A stretch of DNA of 42,816 nt. Source: Bacteroidota bacterium (GTDB lineage: Bacteria > Bacteroidota > Bacteroidia > Palsa-948). The notes beneath the pieces are model-generated. The model was not told the origin of the DNA and searched no databases. It was given only the letters and a program-made list of their open reading frames with translations. The position numbers were made by a program, and so were the translations under genes. The stretch lies in assembly GCA_016213435.1 (NCBI GenBank), contig JACRAL010000038.1:1-42816 (forward strand). Reading direction: 5' to 3'. Shown piece by piece: positions 8,952 through 16,828 of the stretch; within the stretch, counting starts at the first letter, position 1; each line of letters opens with the position of its first letter.

Positions 8952-9800
8952 ATGACACGGGAAGAATTATATCAAAATATAAAAAAGAAAAAATCTTTTC
9001 TATGCATTGGATTGGATACGGATCTGAAAAAAATTCCAAGACATCTTCATAAATCCTCTGATCCGATCTTCGAATTCAACAAACAAATTATTGATGCCAC
9101 TCACGATCTCGGTGTTGCTTATAAACCAAATGTTGCTTTTTATGAATCGTTGGGTTCTGCAGGATGGGAAGCGCTAGAAAAAACTGCTGATTACCTCAAA
9201 AACTTTAAAGATATTTTTACCATTGCTGATGCAAAACGTGGAGACATCGGCAACACTTCCTCCATGTATGCTCAGGCATTTTTTGGATTGATGGATTTTG
9301 ATTCTATTACCGTTGCACCATACATGGGAGAAGATTCTGTAACTCCATTTTTGCAATACGAAGGAAAGTGGGCTATTCTTTTAGCGCTCACTTCAAACAA
9401 AGGAGCGAACGATTTTCAAACTTCTTGCCTCACCCCTAACCCCTCTCCGAAGGAGAGGGGAACTGAAGGCATCAAGTTATTTGAGCAAGTGCTAAAAATT
9501 TCACAGCAATGGGGCAACGCTGATAACATGATGTATGTGGTTGGTGCCACGCAAGCACAAATGCTGAGCGGTGTACGAAAAATAGTTCCCGATCATTTTC
9601 TTCTTGTACCGGGTGTGGGCGCCCAAGGCGGAAGTTTGCAGGAAGTTGCCAAATATGGCATGAACAAACAATGCGGGCTGCTGGTTAACTCCTCACGAAA
9701 TATTATTTATGCCAGTGATAAAGAAGATTTTGCTGCCAAAGCCAGAGTAGAAGCGATGAAGATGCAGAAGGAGATGGAGAAACTACTCGTTAATATTTGA
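8952..9800 (+). CDS. pyrF: orotidine 5'-phosphate decarboxylase (PyrF type 2)
   Basis: Last step of UMP synthesis: decarboxylates OMP to UMP. The catalytic Asp-Lys-x-x-Asp set is DAKRGD at residues 93-98, and the phosphate-binding end is [12 protein letters not shown]. The 282 residues are slightly longer than other type 2 enzymes (about 270-275). The extra residues are an in-frame copy of the palindromic repeat at 9428-9467 (about residues 160-172, [14 protein letters not shown]), between [10 protein letters not shown] and IKLFEQVLK. In the barrel this lies beyond the catalytic strands, in a surface loop. A promoter box lies 4 nt before the ATG. The gene ends 2 bp from the convergent gene's stop. 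Confidence 0.94.
   Translation: MTREELYQNIKKKKSFLCIGLDTDLKKIPRHLHKSSDPIFEFNKQIIDATHDLGVAYKPNVAFYESLGSAGWEALEKTADYLKNFKDIFTIADAKRGDIGNTSSMYAQAFFGLMDFDSITVAPYMGEDSVTPFLQYEGKWAILLALTSNKGANDFQTSCLTPNPSPKERGTEGIKLFEQVLKISQQWGNADNMMYVVGATQAQMLSGVRKIVPDHFLLVPGVGAQGGSLQEVAKYGMNKQCGLLVNSSRNIIYASDKEDFAAKARVEAMKMQKEMEKLLVNI
9428..9467 (+). repeat. palindromic repeat inside pyrF
   Basis: Left outer arm CCTCACCCC plus a perfect inner stem CCCCTCTCC / GGAGAGGGG with a GAA loop (core 9440-9460). Read in frame as [11 protein letters not shown]. Confidence 0.85.
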
Positions 9801-9802
9801 AT

Positions 9803-11587
9803 TTATTTCTGAATGATTAGCTTTCGTGTAGTGGTTTCATTCTCAGATTTTACTTGAAGAAAATAAATCCCATTCGGTTGTTTGCCTAAATAAATTTCGG
9901 ATTTTTCACTTTGGATGTTTTGAAAAAGAATTTTTTCTCCTAGCACATTACAGATTTCTAAACTGTATTGATTGCCTACTGCCAACTGCCCATTGCCAAC
10001 TTGTATTTGAAATGTTCCGTTGTTGGGATTGGGATAAATGATAAACTGATTTTGCAAATCATAATTTGTAACGCCAGTAACGCATTGCACAATAGCAGTA
10101 TCTGATAATGTACAGTTGTTAGCGTCTGTAATTGTTACAATCAGGGTTTGTGTCGGACTACCGGTTAATCCTGTAACGGTTGCAGTGGTATCTCCGCTGC
10201 TCCAGAAATAAATGTAAGGAGAAGCACCTCCTCCTGTGGCTGCTGTTACGCTTCCATTATTGTTACCGCAAGTAGGAGTCGTGATAGTAAGAGAATTGGT
10301 AATGGCTGTCACTGATAGTACAGTTACATTAGTCGTTACTATACTGTCGCAGCCGAGAGATGAAATTAATGTATCGTGATAAGTTCCGCTTGTGCTATAA
10401 GTATTTGTTCCTACGATTACACTTTGTCCTGCACAAACAGTTGACGATTGAAAAAAAGTAACGGCAAGACATAACGGATTATACTTAAATATTGTTCCCA
10501 GATTGTTTGTGCCACCTTGACTTGTCATTCCATAAAGAAAAGTTCCGTCATAAATAAGAGAGCCTAAAGGAACACCTCCGTTTGCAACTCCTGAGAAATC
10601 GAGCCGCTTGGAATACCCTGTTCCATCGGGTTTTATTTTAAAGAGGGTTCCCAGATTGTTTGTGCCACCTTGACTTGTCATTCCATAGAGAAAGCCACCG
10701 GCATAAATAAGAGAGCCGGCAGGCTTACTTCCGTTTGCAGCTCCTGCAAAGTCGAGCAGTTTGGTATATCCTGTTCCATCAGGCTTTATTTTAAATATTG
10801 TTCCCAAACCGTATGTGCCACCAACAGTTGTCATTCCATAGAGAAAGGTTCCATCAGAAATCAGAGACCCCTGAGGAATACCTCCGTCTGGATTGCCATT
10901 GCCTACGAAATCGTGCAGTTTGGAATATCCACTGCCATCAGGCTTTATTTTAAATATTGTGCCCAGACTGAATGTGCCACCAATAGAAGTCATTCCATAG
11001 AGAAAAGTTCCGTCATAAATCAGAGATCCCGTAGGACGACTTCCGGTTGCAATGCCTGAAAAATTGCATATCCGGTTATAGTTAGTTCCATTGGGCATTA
11101 TTGTAAATATTGTTCCCTGACTGTTTGAACCGCCTTCAGATGTCGTTCCATAGAAAAAACCAGCAGCAGAAACCAGAGAGCCGAAAGGTCGCCTTCCATC
11201 TACACCGCTTCCGAAATCATGCAGTTTGGTAGTACCACCAGATACCTTAAAGATTGTTCCAAAACCGTTTGTGCCGCCATACGCTGCCATTCCATAGAGA
11301 AAGCCACCGTCAAAAATAAGAGAGCCGTAAGGAGCACTTCCGTTTGGAGTGCCTGTAAAATCGAACAGTGGTGAATACCCTATTCCATCGGGCATTATTT
11401 TAAAGATTACTCCCTTATTGTTTGCACCTCCCCAAAATGTCATTCCATAAAGATAGGTTCCATCAGAAATAAGATCGCCATGAGGTTCCGTTCCGTTTGT
11501 CGCACCTGCAAAGTCAAGCAGCTTGGTGTATTGTGCGTTTGCAATAGTTGAAAGCACAAGTGATGCAATGAGGAGTTGTGTCTTCAT
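9803..11587 (-). CDS. T9SS-exported protein with seven GloVer-type repeats
   Basis: A secreted 594-residue protein of unknown function. The signal peptide MKTQLLIASLVLSTIANAQ sets the start at 11587; a longer frame would run into the upstream gene. Seven repeats of about 50-55 residues follow, each with a DF-type turn (KLLDFAGA...NG), GSLIYDGTFLYGMT and GTIFKIKPDG. They match the TIGR03803 'GloVer' tandem repeat as I know it and probably fold as propeller-like blades. Next come a Cys-containing segment (TVCAGQSV), a SprB-like repeat (TPTCGNNNGSV...GGASPY) and a C-terminal T9SS type A sorting domain (IYPNPNNGTF to GIYFLQVKSENETTTRKLIIQK). A word repeat has entered at about residues 529-539 (VGNGQLAVGNQ) within the sorting domain. 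Confidence 0.82.
   Translation of the reverse strand: MKTQLLIASLVLSTIANAQYTKLLDFAGATNGTEPHGDLISDGTYLYGMTFWGGANNKGVIFKIMPDGIGYSPLFDFTGTPNGSAPYGSLIFDGGFLYGMAAYGGTNGFGTIFKVSGGTTKLHDFGSGVDGRRPFGSLVSAAGFFYGTTSEGGSNSQGTIFTIMPNGTNYNRICNFSGIATGSRPTGSLIYDGTFLYGMTSIGGTFSLGTIFKIKPDGSGYSKLHDFVGNGNPDGGIPQGSLISDGTFLYGMTTVGGTYGLGTIFKIKPDGTGYTKLLDFAGAANGSKPAGSLIYAGGFLYGMTSQGGTNNLGTLFKIKPDGTGYSKRLDFSGVANGGVPLGSLIYDGTFLYGMTSQGGTNNLGTIFKYNPLCLAVTFFQSSTVCAGQSVIVGTNTYSTSGTYHDTLISSLGCDSIVTTNVTVLSVTAITNSLTITTPTCGNNNGSVTAATGGGASPYIYFWSSGDTTATVTGLTGSPTQTLIVTITDANNCTLSDTAIVQCVTGVTNYDLQNQFIIYPNPNNGTFQIQVGNGQLAVGNQYSLEICNVLGEKILFQNIQSEKSEIYLGKQPNGIYFLQVKSENETTTRKLIIQK
9972..10002 (-). repeat. CTGCCAACTGCC-type word repeat inside the T9SS gene
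   Basis: Plus strand reads GCCTACTGCCAACTGCC then CATTGCCAAC, three imperfect copies of a CTGCCAA word. It is read in frame on the minus strand as VGNGQLAVGNQ inside the conserved sorting domain, where homologues have no such residues. Confidence 0.5.
10480..11560 (-). repeat. tandem coding repeats of the GloVer domain
   Basis: About seven units of roughly 150-160 bp carry near-identical stretches (TTTTAAATATTGTTCCCA, TCATTCCATAGAGAAA on the plus strand). The DNA-level similarity between units is high, pointing to recent unit duplication or gene conversion. Open antisense frames here are by-products of the repeats. Confidence 0.8.
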
Positions 11588-11615
11588 CTTTATATAATTT
11601 ATTTTTTCGTTCTGA

Positions 11616-12029
11616 TTATAAAATTGCATTCAGAGGTGGTACTTCACCATAAGTAATGAAATATGCTTCCAATAATTCTTTTTCCTTTTCTTCGGGTTTG
11701 TCTGTCTGAATAAGCTCAACAAACAAATGCTCGTAAGGAAATTGTTTTGCGATCTTTGGATTGCTTTTGTATCGCCTGCCGCAAATGTGTCCTGTTCCCT
11801 TGTAATCAGCAGCAATTGATTTTTTAAGCTCAATAACTCTATCAACGTAGGATGTTGCTTTACCTATATAAAGAACACCTTCATTATCTGTTCCAAGAAA
11901 TCTGTTGATTGGCACTCGTTGTTCGTTTCGAACTGCAATCATTTTATAAACACCGCCTTTGTCTTGATGTCTCTTATGGATATGATCCCAAAACTTTTCG
12001 TCAGCTATTTGCAGCAAATTAGTTGTCAT
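11616..12029 (-). CDS. GIY-YIG-like domain protein
   Basis: 137 residues carrying a GIY-YIG nuclease-like core: GVYKMIAV (GIY strand) at about residue 26, GVLYIGKAT (YIG strand) with Arg in YVDRVIEL, a Glu in KELLEAYFITYGE, and Asn in PPLN near the end. These are the usual GIY-YIG catalytic positions, so a metal-dependent endonuclease is plausible, though the substrate is unknown. It is divergent from an Xre-type regulator and shares a control region with it. The downstream T9SS gene begins 28 bp after its stop, so the two may be co-transcribed. Confidence 0.6.
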   Translation of the reverse strand: MTTNLLQIADEKFWDHIHKRHQDKGGVYKMIAVRNEQRVPINRFLGTDNEGVLYIGKATSYVDRVIELKKSIAADYKGTGHICGRRYKSNPKIAKQFPYEHLFVELIQTDKPEEKEKELLEAYFITYGEVPPLNAIL

Positions 12030-12067
12030 TGGTCGATTCTATAGAATTGATTGTTTTATAAACTATC

Positions 12068-12108
12068 AATAATTATCATTTAGCAAATATAATTATCTTT
12101 TTGATAAT
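12068..12108. promoter_or_regulatory. TAATTATC repeats between the GIY-YIG and Xre genes
   Basis: Two direct copies of TAATTATC (12070-12077 and 12090-12097) are exactly 20 bp apart, two helical turns. The second copy also forms the left arm of the palindrome ATTATC-TTTTT-GATAAT (12092-12108). These flank the minus-strand -7 box TATATTTG (12084-12091). A natural candidate ligand is the adjacent Xre regulator. Confidence 0.4.
12084..12091 (-). promoter_or_regulatory. -7 box TATATTTG of the GIY-YIG gene
   Basis: Exact TAnnTTTG match on the minus strand, 54 bp before the GIY-YIG ATG, embedded between the TAATTATC repeats. Confidence 0.4.
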
Positions 12109-12154
12109 AATGGTTTTCATTCCTTGCCGTGTGCAATTTTAAAAATCACACACC

Positions 12155-12517
12155 ATGTACATTGGCAAAAAGATAAAACTGCTCAGAACCATGAGGGGGC
12201 TTACACAGGAGGAACTGGCAAAGAAAATCAACAAGACAAGGGCGCTTGTTTCTTATGCGGAACAAACGGGTAAAATAAACCACTATACGCTCCAGACAAT
12301 TTTAAAAGCGCTGGGCGTATCGGAAGAGGAGTTTGAAGGATTCAAAGGAAAAATCGGCATGGTGCAGGAGGAGTTGGGTGCAGATCAATACGGCAACAAA
12401 GAACTCTCACACTTAAAGCATAACCTGGAGCATTGCCAAAAAGAAAATGAAGCGCTGAAAGAACTTGTCGCTTCGCAAAAGAAAATTATCGGAATGCTGG
12501 AAAAGCAAAAAGCATGA
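12155..12517 (+). CDS. Xre-family HTH regulator with C-terminal coiled coil
   Basis: A 120-residue DNA-binding protein. Residues about 5-60 form an HTH_3 (Cro/C1) domain: IKLLRTMRGLTQEELAKKINKTRALVSYAEQ with the two HTH helices, then ILKALGVSEEEFEGF. Residues about 80-118 form a charged, leucine-spaced coiled coil (LKHNLEHCQKENEALKELV to KKIIGMLEKQKA), probably for dimerisation. The target is unknown; the repeat-rich region just upstream suggests autoregulation and control of the divergent gene. Small Xre genes next to a nuclease-like gene recall restriction controllers, but no methylase is present. Confidence 0.75.
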   Translation: MYIGKKIKLLRTMRGLTQEELAKKINKTRALVSYAEQTGKINHYTLQTILKALGVSEEEFEGFKGKIGMVQEELGADQYGNKELSHLKHNLEHCQKENEALKELVASQKKIIGMLEKQKA

Positions 12518-12681
12518 ATGTGACTATTCAGCGTCTTGGGTTGATTTTGTGTTTTTTAGTTCCTGTTGAATAACAAAACAATGATCCGTTAAAAGTTTTT
12601 TGATTCTAAAGTTTATTCTCTCTTCCTTTATATACGTTTTAGTTTTCATTCGTAAATTCGCATCCATTAGCCATTCGCACC

Positions 12682-14040
12682 ATGCAGGAAGAATTCCTCC
12701 ATTACCTCTGGAAGTTCCGCTTGTTTGACACTAGGGATTTAAAAACTACTGTTGAAGGCGAACCCATTGAAATTCTTAAATGCGGAGAACCCAACTCCGA
12801 TTCTGGTCCGGATTTCTTCAACGCAAAAATTAAAATAGGAAAAACTATCTGGGCTGGGAACGTAGAGATACATGTTCGCGCTTCAGATTGGGAAATGCAT
12901 AAGCACCAACAGGACAAAGCCTACGACAATGTAATTCTTCATGTTGTGTATCAAGCCGATAAAGAGTTGAGAAGAAAGAATGGCGAGCGTATTCCAACGC
13001 TCGAACTTAATGAGAGAATCCCCAACAATATTTATCAAAAATATTTATCCTTCAAATCCAGTCGAGATTGGATTCCCTGCGGAAAACAGATTAAAGATAT
13101 TGATTCGTTCACATTGAATCACTGGCTTGACCGATTACTTGTTGAACGCCTGGAAAGAAAATCCATTCCTATTCTTGAAAGTTTAAAGCAAAACAAGAAT
13201 AACCGGGAAGAAACTTTTTACCGGCATCTTGCCCGAAATTTTGGACTTAAAATAAATGCAGAACCGTTTGAGTTGCTTGCAAAATCATTGCCGGTTTCTG
13301 TTCTTGGAAAACATAAAAACAGTTTGCTGCAAATTGAAGCGTTGTTGTTTGGAGTGGCGGGGATGTTGCACCCCTCCCTAACCCTCCCCAAAGGAGAGGG
13401 AACGCATGATGAATATTTTTTACAATTAAAAAAAGAATATGAATTTCTGAAAAATAAATTCAAACTAAAACCAATCGACAGTCATCTATGGAAATTCATG
13501 CGCCTGCATCCGCCAAACTTTCCAACCGTTCGTATTTCCCAGTTTGCAAATCTGATTTACAAATCCTCACATTTATTTTCAAAAATAATAGAAACAAAGA
13601 ATATAAAAGCAATTCGCGATTTGCTCTCATGCGAAACGAGTGAGTACTGGAAGACACATTATCGTTTTGATAAACAAACTCCCCTCTCCTTTAGGAGAGG
13701 GGTTGGGGGTGAGGTGAAACGCTTTGGCGATGATGCCATAAGTAACATCATCATCAATACCATTGCACCTTTTGTTTTTATCTATGGCAAAGAAAAAGGT
13801 GCGGAAAACTATGTTGAACACGCTTTAGAATTATTAGAAAAAACTCTTCCTGAAAAAAATGCTATTATCAGTAAATGGAAAGAATTGGGAATTAATGCAA
13901 AGAACGCCTATGAAACGCAAGCTCTTCTTCAACTGAAGAATGAATATTGCTCTAAGAAAAGATGTTTGAAATGTTCGGTGGGAGCGAGACTGCTACACCC
14001 CTCTCCTTCTCTCCCCAAAGGGGAGAGAGAAAGCGCGTAA
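12682..14040 (+). CDS. DUF2851 family protein
   Basis: Function unknown. The N-terminal signature (EEFLHYLWKFRLFD, GEPNSDSGPDFFNAKI, WAGNVEIHVRASDWEMHKHQQDKAYDNVILHVV) defines DUF2851, found almost only in Bacteroidota and usually about 425 residues. The WxGNVEIH...DW...H block suggests a nuclease-like or metal-binding fold, which is only a guess. At 452 residues it is enlarged by three palindromic repeats: about residues 229-242 (LHPSLTLPKGEG), 332-345 (PLSFRRGVGGEV) and 438-452 (LHPSPSLPKGERESA). The third follows the conserved Cys cluster CSKKRCLKCSVG and replaces the normal last residues, so the element or sequence just after it supplies the stop. A TAAATTCG box lies at 12653-12660. Confidence 0.8.
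   Translation: MQEEFLHYLWKFRLFDTRDLKTTVEGEPIEILKCGEPNSDSGPDFFNAKIKIGKTIWAGNVEIHVRASDWEMHKHQQDKAYDNVILHVVYQADKELRRKNGERIPTLELNERIPNNIYQKYLSFKSSRDWIPCGKQIKDIDSFTLNHWLDRLLVERLERKSIPILESLKQNKNNREETFYRHLARNFGLKINAEPFELLAKSLPVSVLGKHKNSLLQIEALLFGVAGMLHPSLTLPKGEGTHDEYFLQLKKEYEFLKNKFKLKPIDSHLWKFMRLHPPNFPTVRISQFANLIYKSSHLFSKIIETKNIKAIRDLLSCETSEYWKTHYRFDKQTPLSFRRGVGGEVKRFGDDAISNIIINTIAPFVFIYGKEKGAENYVEHALELLEKTLPEKNAIISKWKELGINAKNAYETQALLQLKNEYCSKKRCLKCSVGARLLHPSPSLPKGERESA
13367..13405 (+). repeat. palindromic repeat, first copy in the DUF2851 gene
   Basis: CACCCCTCCCTAACCCTCC followed by CCAAAGGAGAGGG. Imperfect inner stem, left-arm orientation. Read in frame as HPSLTLPKGEG. Confidence 0.8.
13677..13716 (+). 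repeat. palindromic repeat, second copy in the DUF2851 gene (opposite orientation)
   Basis: Perfect inner stem CCCCTCTCC / GGAGAGGGG with TTTA loop (13681-13702), followed by the right outer arm GGGGGTGAGG. It is the mirror of the pyrF copy and is read in frame as PLSFRRGVGGEV. Confidence 0.85.
13994..14031 (+). repeat. palindromic repeat at the 3' end of the DUF2851 gene
   Basis: TCTCTCCCC / GGGGAGAGA with AAA loop (14008-14028), preceded by CACCCCTCTCCT. Encodes the C-terminal LHPSPSLPKGER tail. Confidence 0.8.
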
Positions 14041-14075
14041 CTCCCTCTCCTTTGGAGAGGGCTGGAGTGAGGTGG
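14041..14075 (+). repeat. palindromic repeat between DUF2851 and PspC genes
   Basis: CCCTCTCC-TTT-GGAGAGGG (14043-14061) plus the right arm GGAGTGAGGTGG. It begins directly after the DUF2851 stop codon and only about 10 bp from the previous copy. Confidence 0.8.
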
Positions 14076-14095
14076 CTTTTTCTTACTTTTACACT

Positions 14096-14326
14096 ATGAT
14101 ACAACGCACACGCAATTGGTTTGAAGGGCATGCATTCGGAGTGTGTACCTGGCTGGGGAAAAAAATGGGTATCAAAGCCACCACCATCCGAATGTATTTT
14201 ATTTATCTGTCATTTTTCACATTTGGTTCTCCCATTATTATTTATTTCGTTCTAGCGTTTTTATTGGAGCACAAAGCATACTTTAAGCCACGAAAAAATC
14301 CGCGTCCAACCATTTGGGATCTATAA
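14096..14326 (+). CDS. PspC-domain membrane protein
   Basis: 76 residues. The block FGVCTWLGKKMGI matches the PspC domain (short GVCaGLA-type helix), followed by a hydrophobic segment (MYFIYLSFFTFGSPIIIYFVLAF read as one to two membrane passes). PspC proteins sense or buffer inner-membrane stress, but a specific role here is unknown. The ATG at 14096 is chosen because a longer frame from GTG 14072 would start inside a repeat element and add residues foreign to the family. TACTTTTA (14084-14091), a near -7 box, lies 4 nt before this ATG. The K+ channel gene follows 12 bp downstream. Confidence 0.75.
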   Translation: MIQRTRNWFEGHAFGVCTWLGKKMGIKATTIRMYFIYLSFFTFGSPIIIYFVLAFLLEHKAYFKPRKNPRPTIWDL

Positions 14327-14338
14327 ATTAATTTCTGC

Positions 14339-15346
14339 GTGAAAAATCTTTTCTTTTCCAGAATCTATTTCCCAATCACACTCCTCTTTACAATTACGCT
14401 TATCGGCATGAGCGGATATATCTTCATTGAACATTATACGCTGATAGAAGCATTTTACATGACCATCATCACCATCGCTACGGTTGGTTTTGGCGAAGTG
14501 CATCCGCTCAGCGATGCAGGAAGACTTTTTACAGCATTTCTCATCATGAGCAGTTTTGGTATTTTTGCCTATTCCATTTCACTGATAACACGTTATATTG
14601 TGGATGGAGAGTTTCAGCACTTCTTTAAAAGTTATCGTATGAACAATACAATAGAAAAAATTGAAAACCACGTCATTATCTGCGGATATGGGCGTAACGG
14701 CAGACAGGCAGCTCACATATTAAAACAACATGATCAGCGCTTTGTGGTTGTTGAACAAAATCACGAGTTGGTTGCATCCATTACGCATCGATTTTCTCAT
14801 CTTCTGGTAGAAGGAGATGCCACCGATGATGAAGTCTTACAGAAAGCAGGGATTACAAGGGCAAAAGCGCTTATCACCACACTTCCAACTGATGCGGATA
14901 ACCTTTTCATTGTTCTTTCCGCTCGCTCTCTGAATGCAAATCTTACCATCATCAGCCGTGCTTCAGACGACAACTCGGACAAAAAACTTAAAACTGCCGG
15001 AGCGAATAATGTGATAATGCCTGATAAAGTGGGTGGCGCACATATGGCATCACTCGTGCTCAAACCCGATGTGGTGGAGTTTATAGATTTTATCACTGAG
15101 CAAGGAGAAAACAATATTAACCTGGAAGAATTTACTTTTACAGATCTGCGCGAAGAACTCCGGAACAAGACCATTGCTGATATTGATGTGCGAAGTAAAT
15201 CGGGCGCAAATATTATCGGCTTCAAAACAGATAGCGGACAGTTTGTGGTAAACCCTTCTCCCGATACAAAAATAAGTCCTAATGCAAAACTTTTTGTTCT
15301 CGGAACAAATGAACAAATTAAAAAACTGAAAGGAATTCTTTCCTGA
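14339..15346 (+). CDS. two-TM potassium channel with RCK (TrkA-N/TrkA-C) domains
   Basis: Inner-membrane K+ channel gated by a cytoplasmic ligand-binding module, MthK/Kch-like. Two membrane helices (about residues 7-28 and 65-84) flank a pore with filter TVGFGE at residues 48-53 (canonical TVGYGD). A Rossmann RCK domain follows: VIICGYGRNGRQ near 117, with the acidic VVVEQN loop and LLVEGDATDDEVL. A TrkA-C domain closes it (DLREELRNKTIADIDVRS to LFVLGTNEQIKKLKG). Start is GTG at 14339, 12 bp after pspC. The filter E and F substitutions are seen in other bacterial channels and do not argue against K+ selectivity. Confidence 0.88.
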   Translation: MKNLFFSRIYFPITLLFTITLIGMSGYIFIEHYTLIEAFYMTIITIATVGFGEVHPLSDAGRLFTAFLIMSSFGIFAYSISLITRYIVDGEFQHFFKSYRMNNTIEKIENHVIICGYGRNGRQAAHILKQHDQRFVVVEQNHELVASITHRFSHLLVEGDATDDEVLQKAGITRAKALITTLPTDADNLFIVLSARSLNANLTIISRASDDNSDKKLKTAGANNVIMPDKVGGAHMASLVLKPDVVEFIDFITEQGENNINLEEFTFTDLREELRNKTIADIDVRSKSGANIIGFKTDSGQFVVNPSPDTKISPNAKLFVLGTNEQIKKLKGILS

Positions 15347-15380
15347 CCTCACTCTAGATCCCTATACCGCAGGAGAGGGA
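15345..15380 (+). repeat. degenerate palindromic repeat before the rfbD-like gene
   Basis: GACCTCACTCTAGATCCC then a short gap and AGGAGAGGGA. It keeps the left arm (CCTCAC) and right inner arm (GGAGAGGG) but has decayed pairing, an older copy of the family. It starts at the stop codon of the channel gene. Confidence 0.5.
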
Positions 15381-15389
15381 CTTATTGAA

Positions 15390-16367
15390 ATGAAAAAAAT
15401 TCTCATCACCGGCTCCAACGGATTACTCGGACAAAAAGTTGTTTATGGACTTTTAGGCGATTCGTTTTGTCTACTTCCTGACGATTTGAGAAAACAAATT
15501 AAAGGGGAAGTGCAAATCATCGCCACAGCCAAAGGAGAAAATCGCCTGAATAGAAAAGACGGCTATATCTACGAATCCCTCGACATCACAAATAAAGCGG
15601 AAGTAGAAAAAGTTTTTTCAAAATGCAAGCCCGATGTGGTTATCAATACCGCAGCAATGACCAATGTGGATGCCTGTGAAACCAAACGTGAAGAATGCTG
15701 GCTGGCGAATGTAACGGCTGTACAAAATATTGTTGATGCACTTACAAAACTCCCCTCCCCCGTGGGAGAGGGGTCAGGGGTGAGGTTGATTCATATTTCC
15801 ACCGATTTTGTTTTTGACGGAATGAAGGGCGCGCCTTACGATGAAAACGATAAACCCAACCCGCTTCACTATTATGCGCTTTCAAAACTGGAAGGAGAAA
15901 AGATTGTGATGAAGAGTAAACTTAAATGGGCAATTCTAAGAACAATCATAGTTTATGGAGTAGTGGATGGTAATACCCGAAGCAACCTTGTATTGTGGGT
16001 AAAAAATAATCTGGAAAAGAAGCAGAAGATAAATGTGATTAACGATCAATATCGCGCACCTACTCTTTCAGAAGATCTTGCACAAGGGTGTATTCTTGCA
16101 GCGATGAAAGGAGCTGAAGGAATCTATCACGTTTCCGGCAAAGAAACTTTCAGCATTCTTGACTTGGCCTATCAAATTGCTGATTTTTGGAAATTAGATA
16201 GGTCCTTTATTAATCCGGTTTCATCAGAACAATTGAACCAACCTGCAAAACGCCCACCTTATACCGGTTTTATAATAGATAAGGCAAAAAGAGAACTCGA
16301 GTATCACCCTCGTTCATTTACAGAAGGGCTTAAAATTGTTGACGAGCAGTTGAAGCCATATAATTGA
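15390..16367 (+). CDS. dTDP-4-dehydrorhamnose reductase-like SDR
   Basis: An extended short-chain dehydrogenase of the RmlD/RfbD type, reducing a nucleotide-sugar ketone with NAD(P)H for surface polysaccharide. The nucleotide-binding motif is TGSNGLLGQ (residues 7-15). The catalytic Thr and YxxxK appear as ISTDFVFDG and YYALSKLEGEK. NPLHYY and the C-terminal ISILDLAYQIA type region fit the sugar-modifying branch. No rmlABC genes are adjacent, so the substrate is uncertain. A palindromic repeat is read in frame at about residues 121-133 (LPSPVGEGSGVRL) just before the conserved strand IHISTDF, the most intrusive insertion site in the window. Confidence 0.8.
   Translation: MKKILITGSNGLLGQKVVYGLLGDSFCLLPDDLRKQIKGEVQIIATAKGENRLNRKDGYIYESLDITNKAEVEKVFSKCKPDVVINTAAMTNVDACETKREECWLANVTAVQNIVDALTKLPSPVGEGSGVRLIHISTDFVFDGMKGAPYDENDKPNPLHYYALSKLEGEKIVMKSKLKWAILRTIIVYGVVDGNTRSNLVLWVKNNLEKKQKINVINDQYRAPTLSEDLAQGCILAAMKGAEGIYHVSGKETFSILDLAYQIADFWKLDRSFINPVSSEQLNQPAKRPPYTGFIIDKAKRELEYHPRSFTEGLKIVDEQLKPYN
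15750..15788 (+). repeat. palindromic repeat inside the rfbD-like gene
   Basis: CCCCTCCCCC, GT loop, GGGAGAGGGG and right arm CAGGGGTGAGG. The inner stem has one missing base. Read in frame as LPSPVGEGSGVR. Confidence 0.8.
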
Positions 16368-16394
16368 ATATAATGAGGGACCAGAAATTAAGGT

Positions 16395-16424
16395 TTTGAG
16401 GTGTTAATTTTTTAATTATCTTCG
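16395..16424 (+). promoter_or_regulatory. rplU-rpmA promoter
   Basis: TTTG at 16395-16398, an 18 bp spacer and TATCTTCG at 16417-16424, one base off TAnnTTTG. The predicted start near 16431 gives a leader of about 19 nt to rplU. Confidence 0.5.
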
Positions 16425-16449
16425 CTTCCCTTTTTAATACCTAAAGAAA

Positions 16450-16761
16450 ATGTACGCTATAGTAGACATTGCAGGACAGCAATTTAAGGTTCAGAAGAGC
16501 CAGCAAATATTTGTTCACCGCCTCGAAGGAAACGAAGGCGATACCGTTAAATTTGACAAAGTTCTTCTCGTGGATAACGAGGGGAAAGTAGAGGTGGGCA
16601 TGCCTACTGTCAAAGGCGCTTCTATAAGTGCAAAAATTGTTTCTCATTTGAAAGATGAAAAAGTACTTGTCTTCAAAAAGAAAAGACGCAAAGGATATGC
16701 GAAACTGAACGGACATCGCCAGTATTTAACCAAAATTGAAATTCAGGACATTCAATCATAA
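16450..16761 (+). CDS. rplU: 50S ribosomal protein L21
   Basis: A 103-residue large-subunit protein that contacts 23S rRNA and L20. Begins [15 protein letters not shown] as expected and has the C-terminal RNA-binding signature [15 protein letters not shown] near residue 77. Length is normal for the family. It forms the conserved rplU-rpmA pair with the next gene, 67 bp away. Confidence 0.97.
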   Translation: MYAIVDIAGQQFKVQKSQQIFVHRLEGNEGDTVKFDKVLLVDNEGKVEVGMPTVKGASISAKIVSHLKDEKVLVFKKKRRKGYAKLNGHRQYLTKIEIQDIQS

Positions 16762-16766
16762 CAGAC

Positions 16767-16827
16767 CTTAGATATTAGATGTGAGATAGCAGCACCTCTA
16801 AAATCTAAGAATCTAAAATCTAAGAAT
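16767..16827. repeat. ATCTAAAATCTAAG word repeat between rplU and rpmA
   Basis: CTTAGATATTAGAT (16768-16781) is roughly inverted by AATCTAAAATCTAAG, which itself occurs twice in tandem up to the rpmA ATG. The repeat fills almost the whole intercistronic gap and could fold as a loose hairpin just before the rpmA start. Confidence 0.55.
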
Positions 16828-16828
16828 C

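Noticed and set aside
10670-11059. 129-codon plus-strand frame across the GloVer repeats
   Set aside because: It arises because the repeat unit length is near a multiple of three, so antisense stops are avoided periodically; it codes for repeated low-value sequence.
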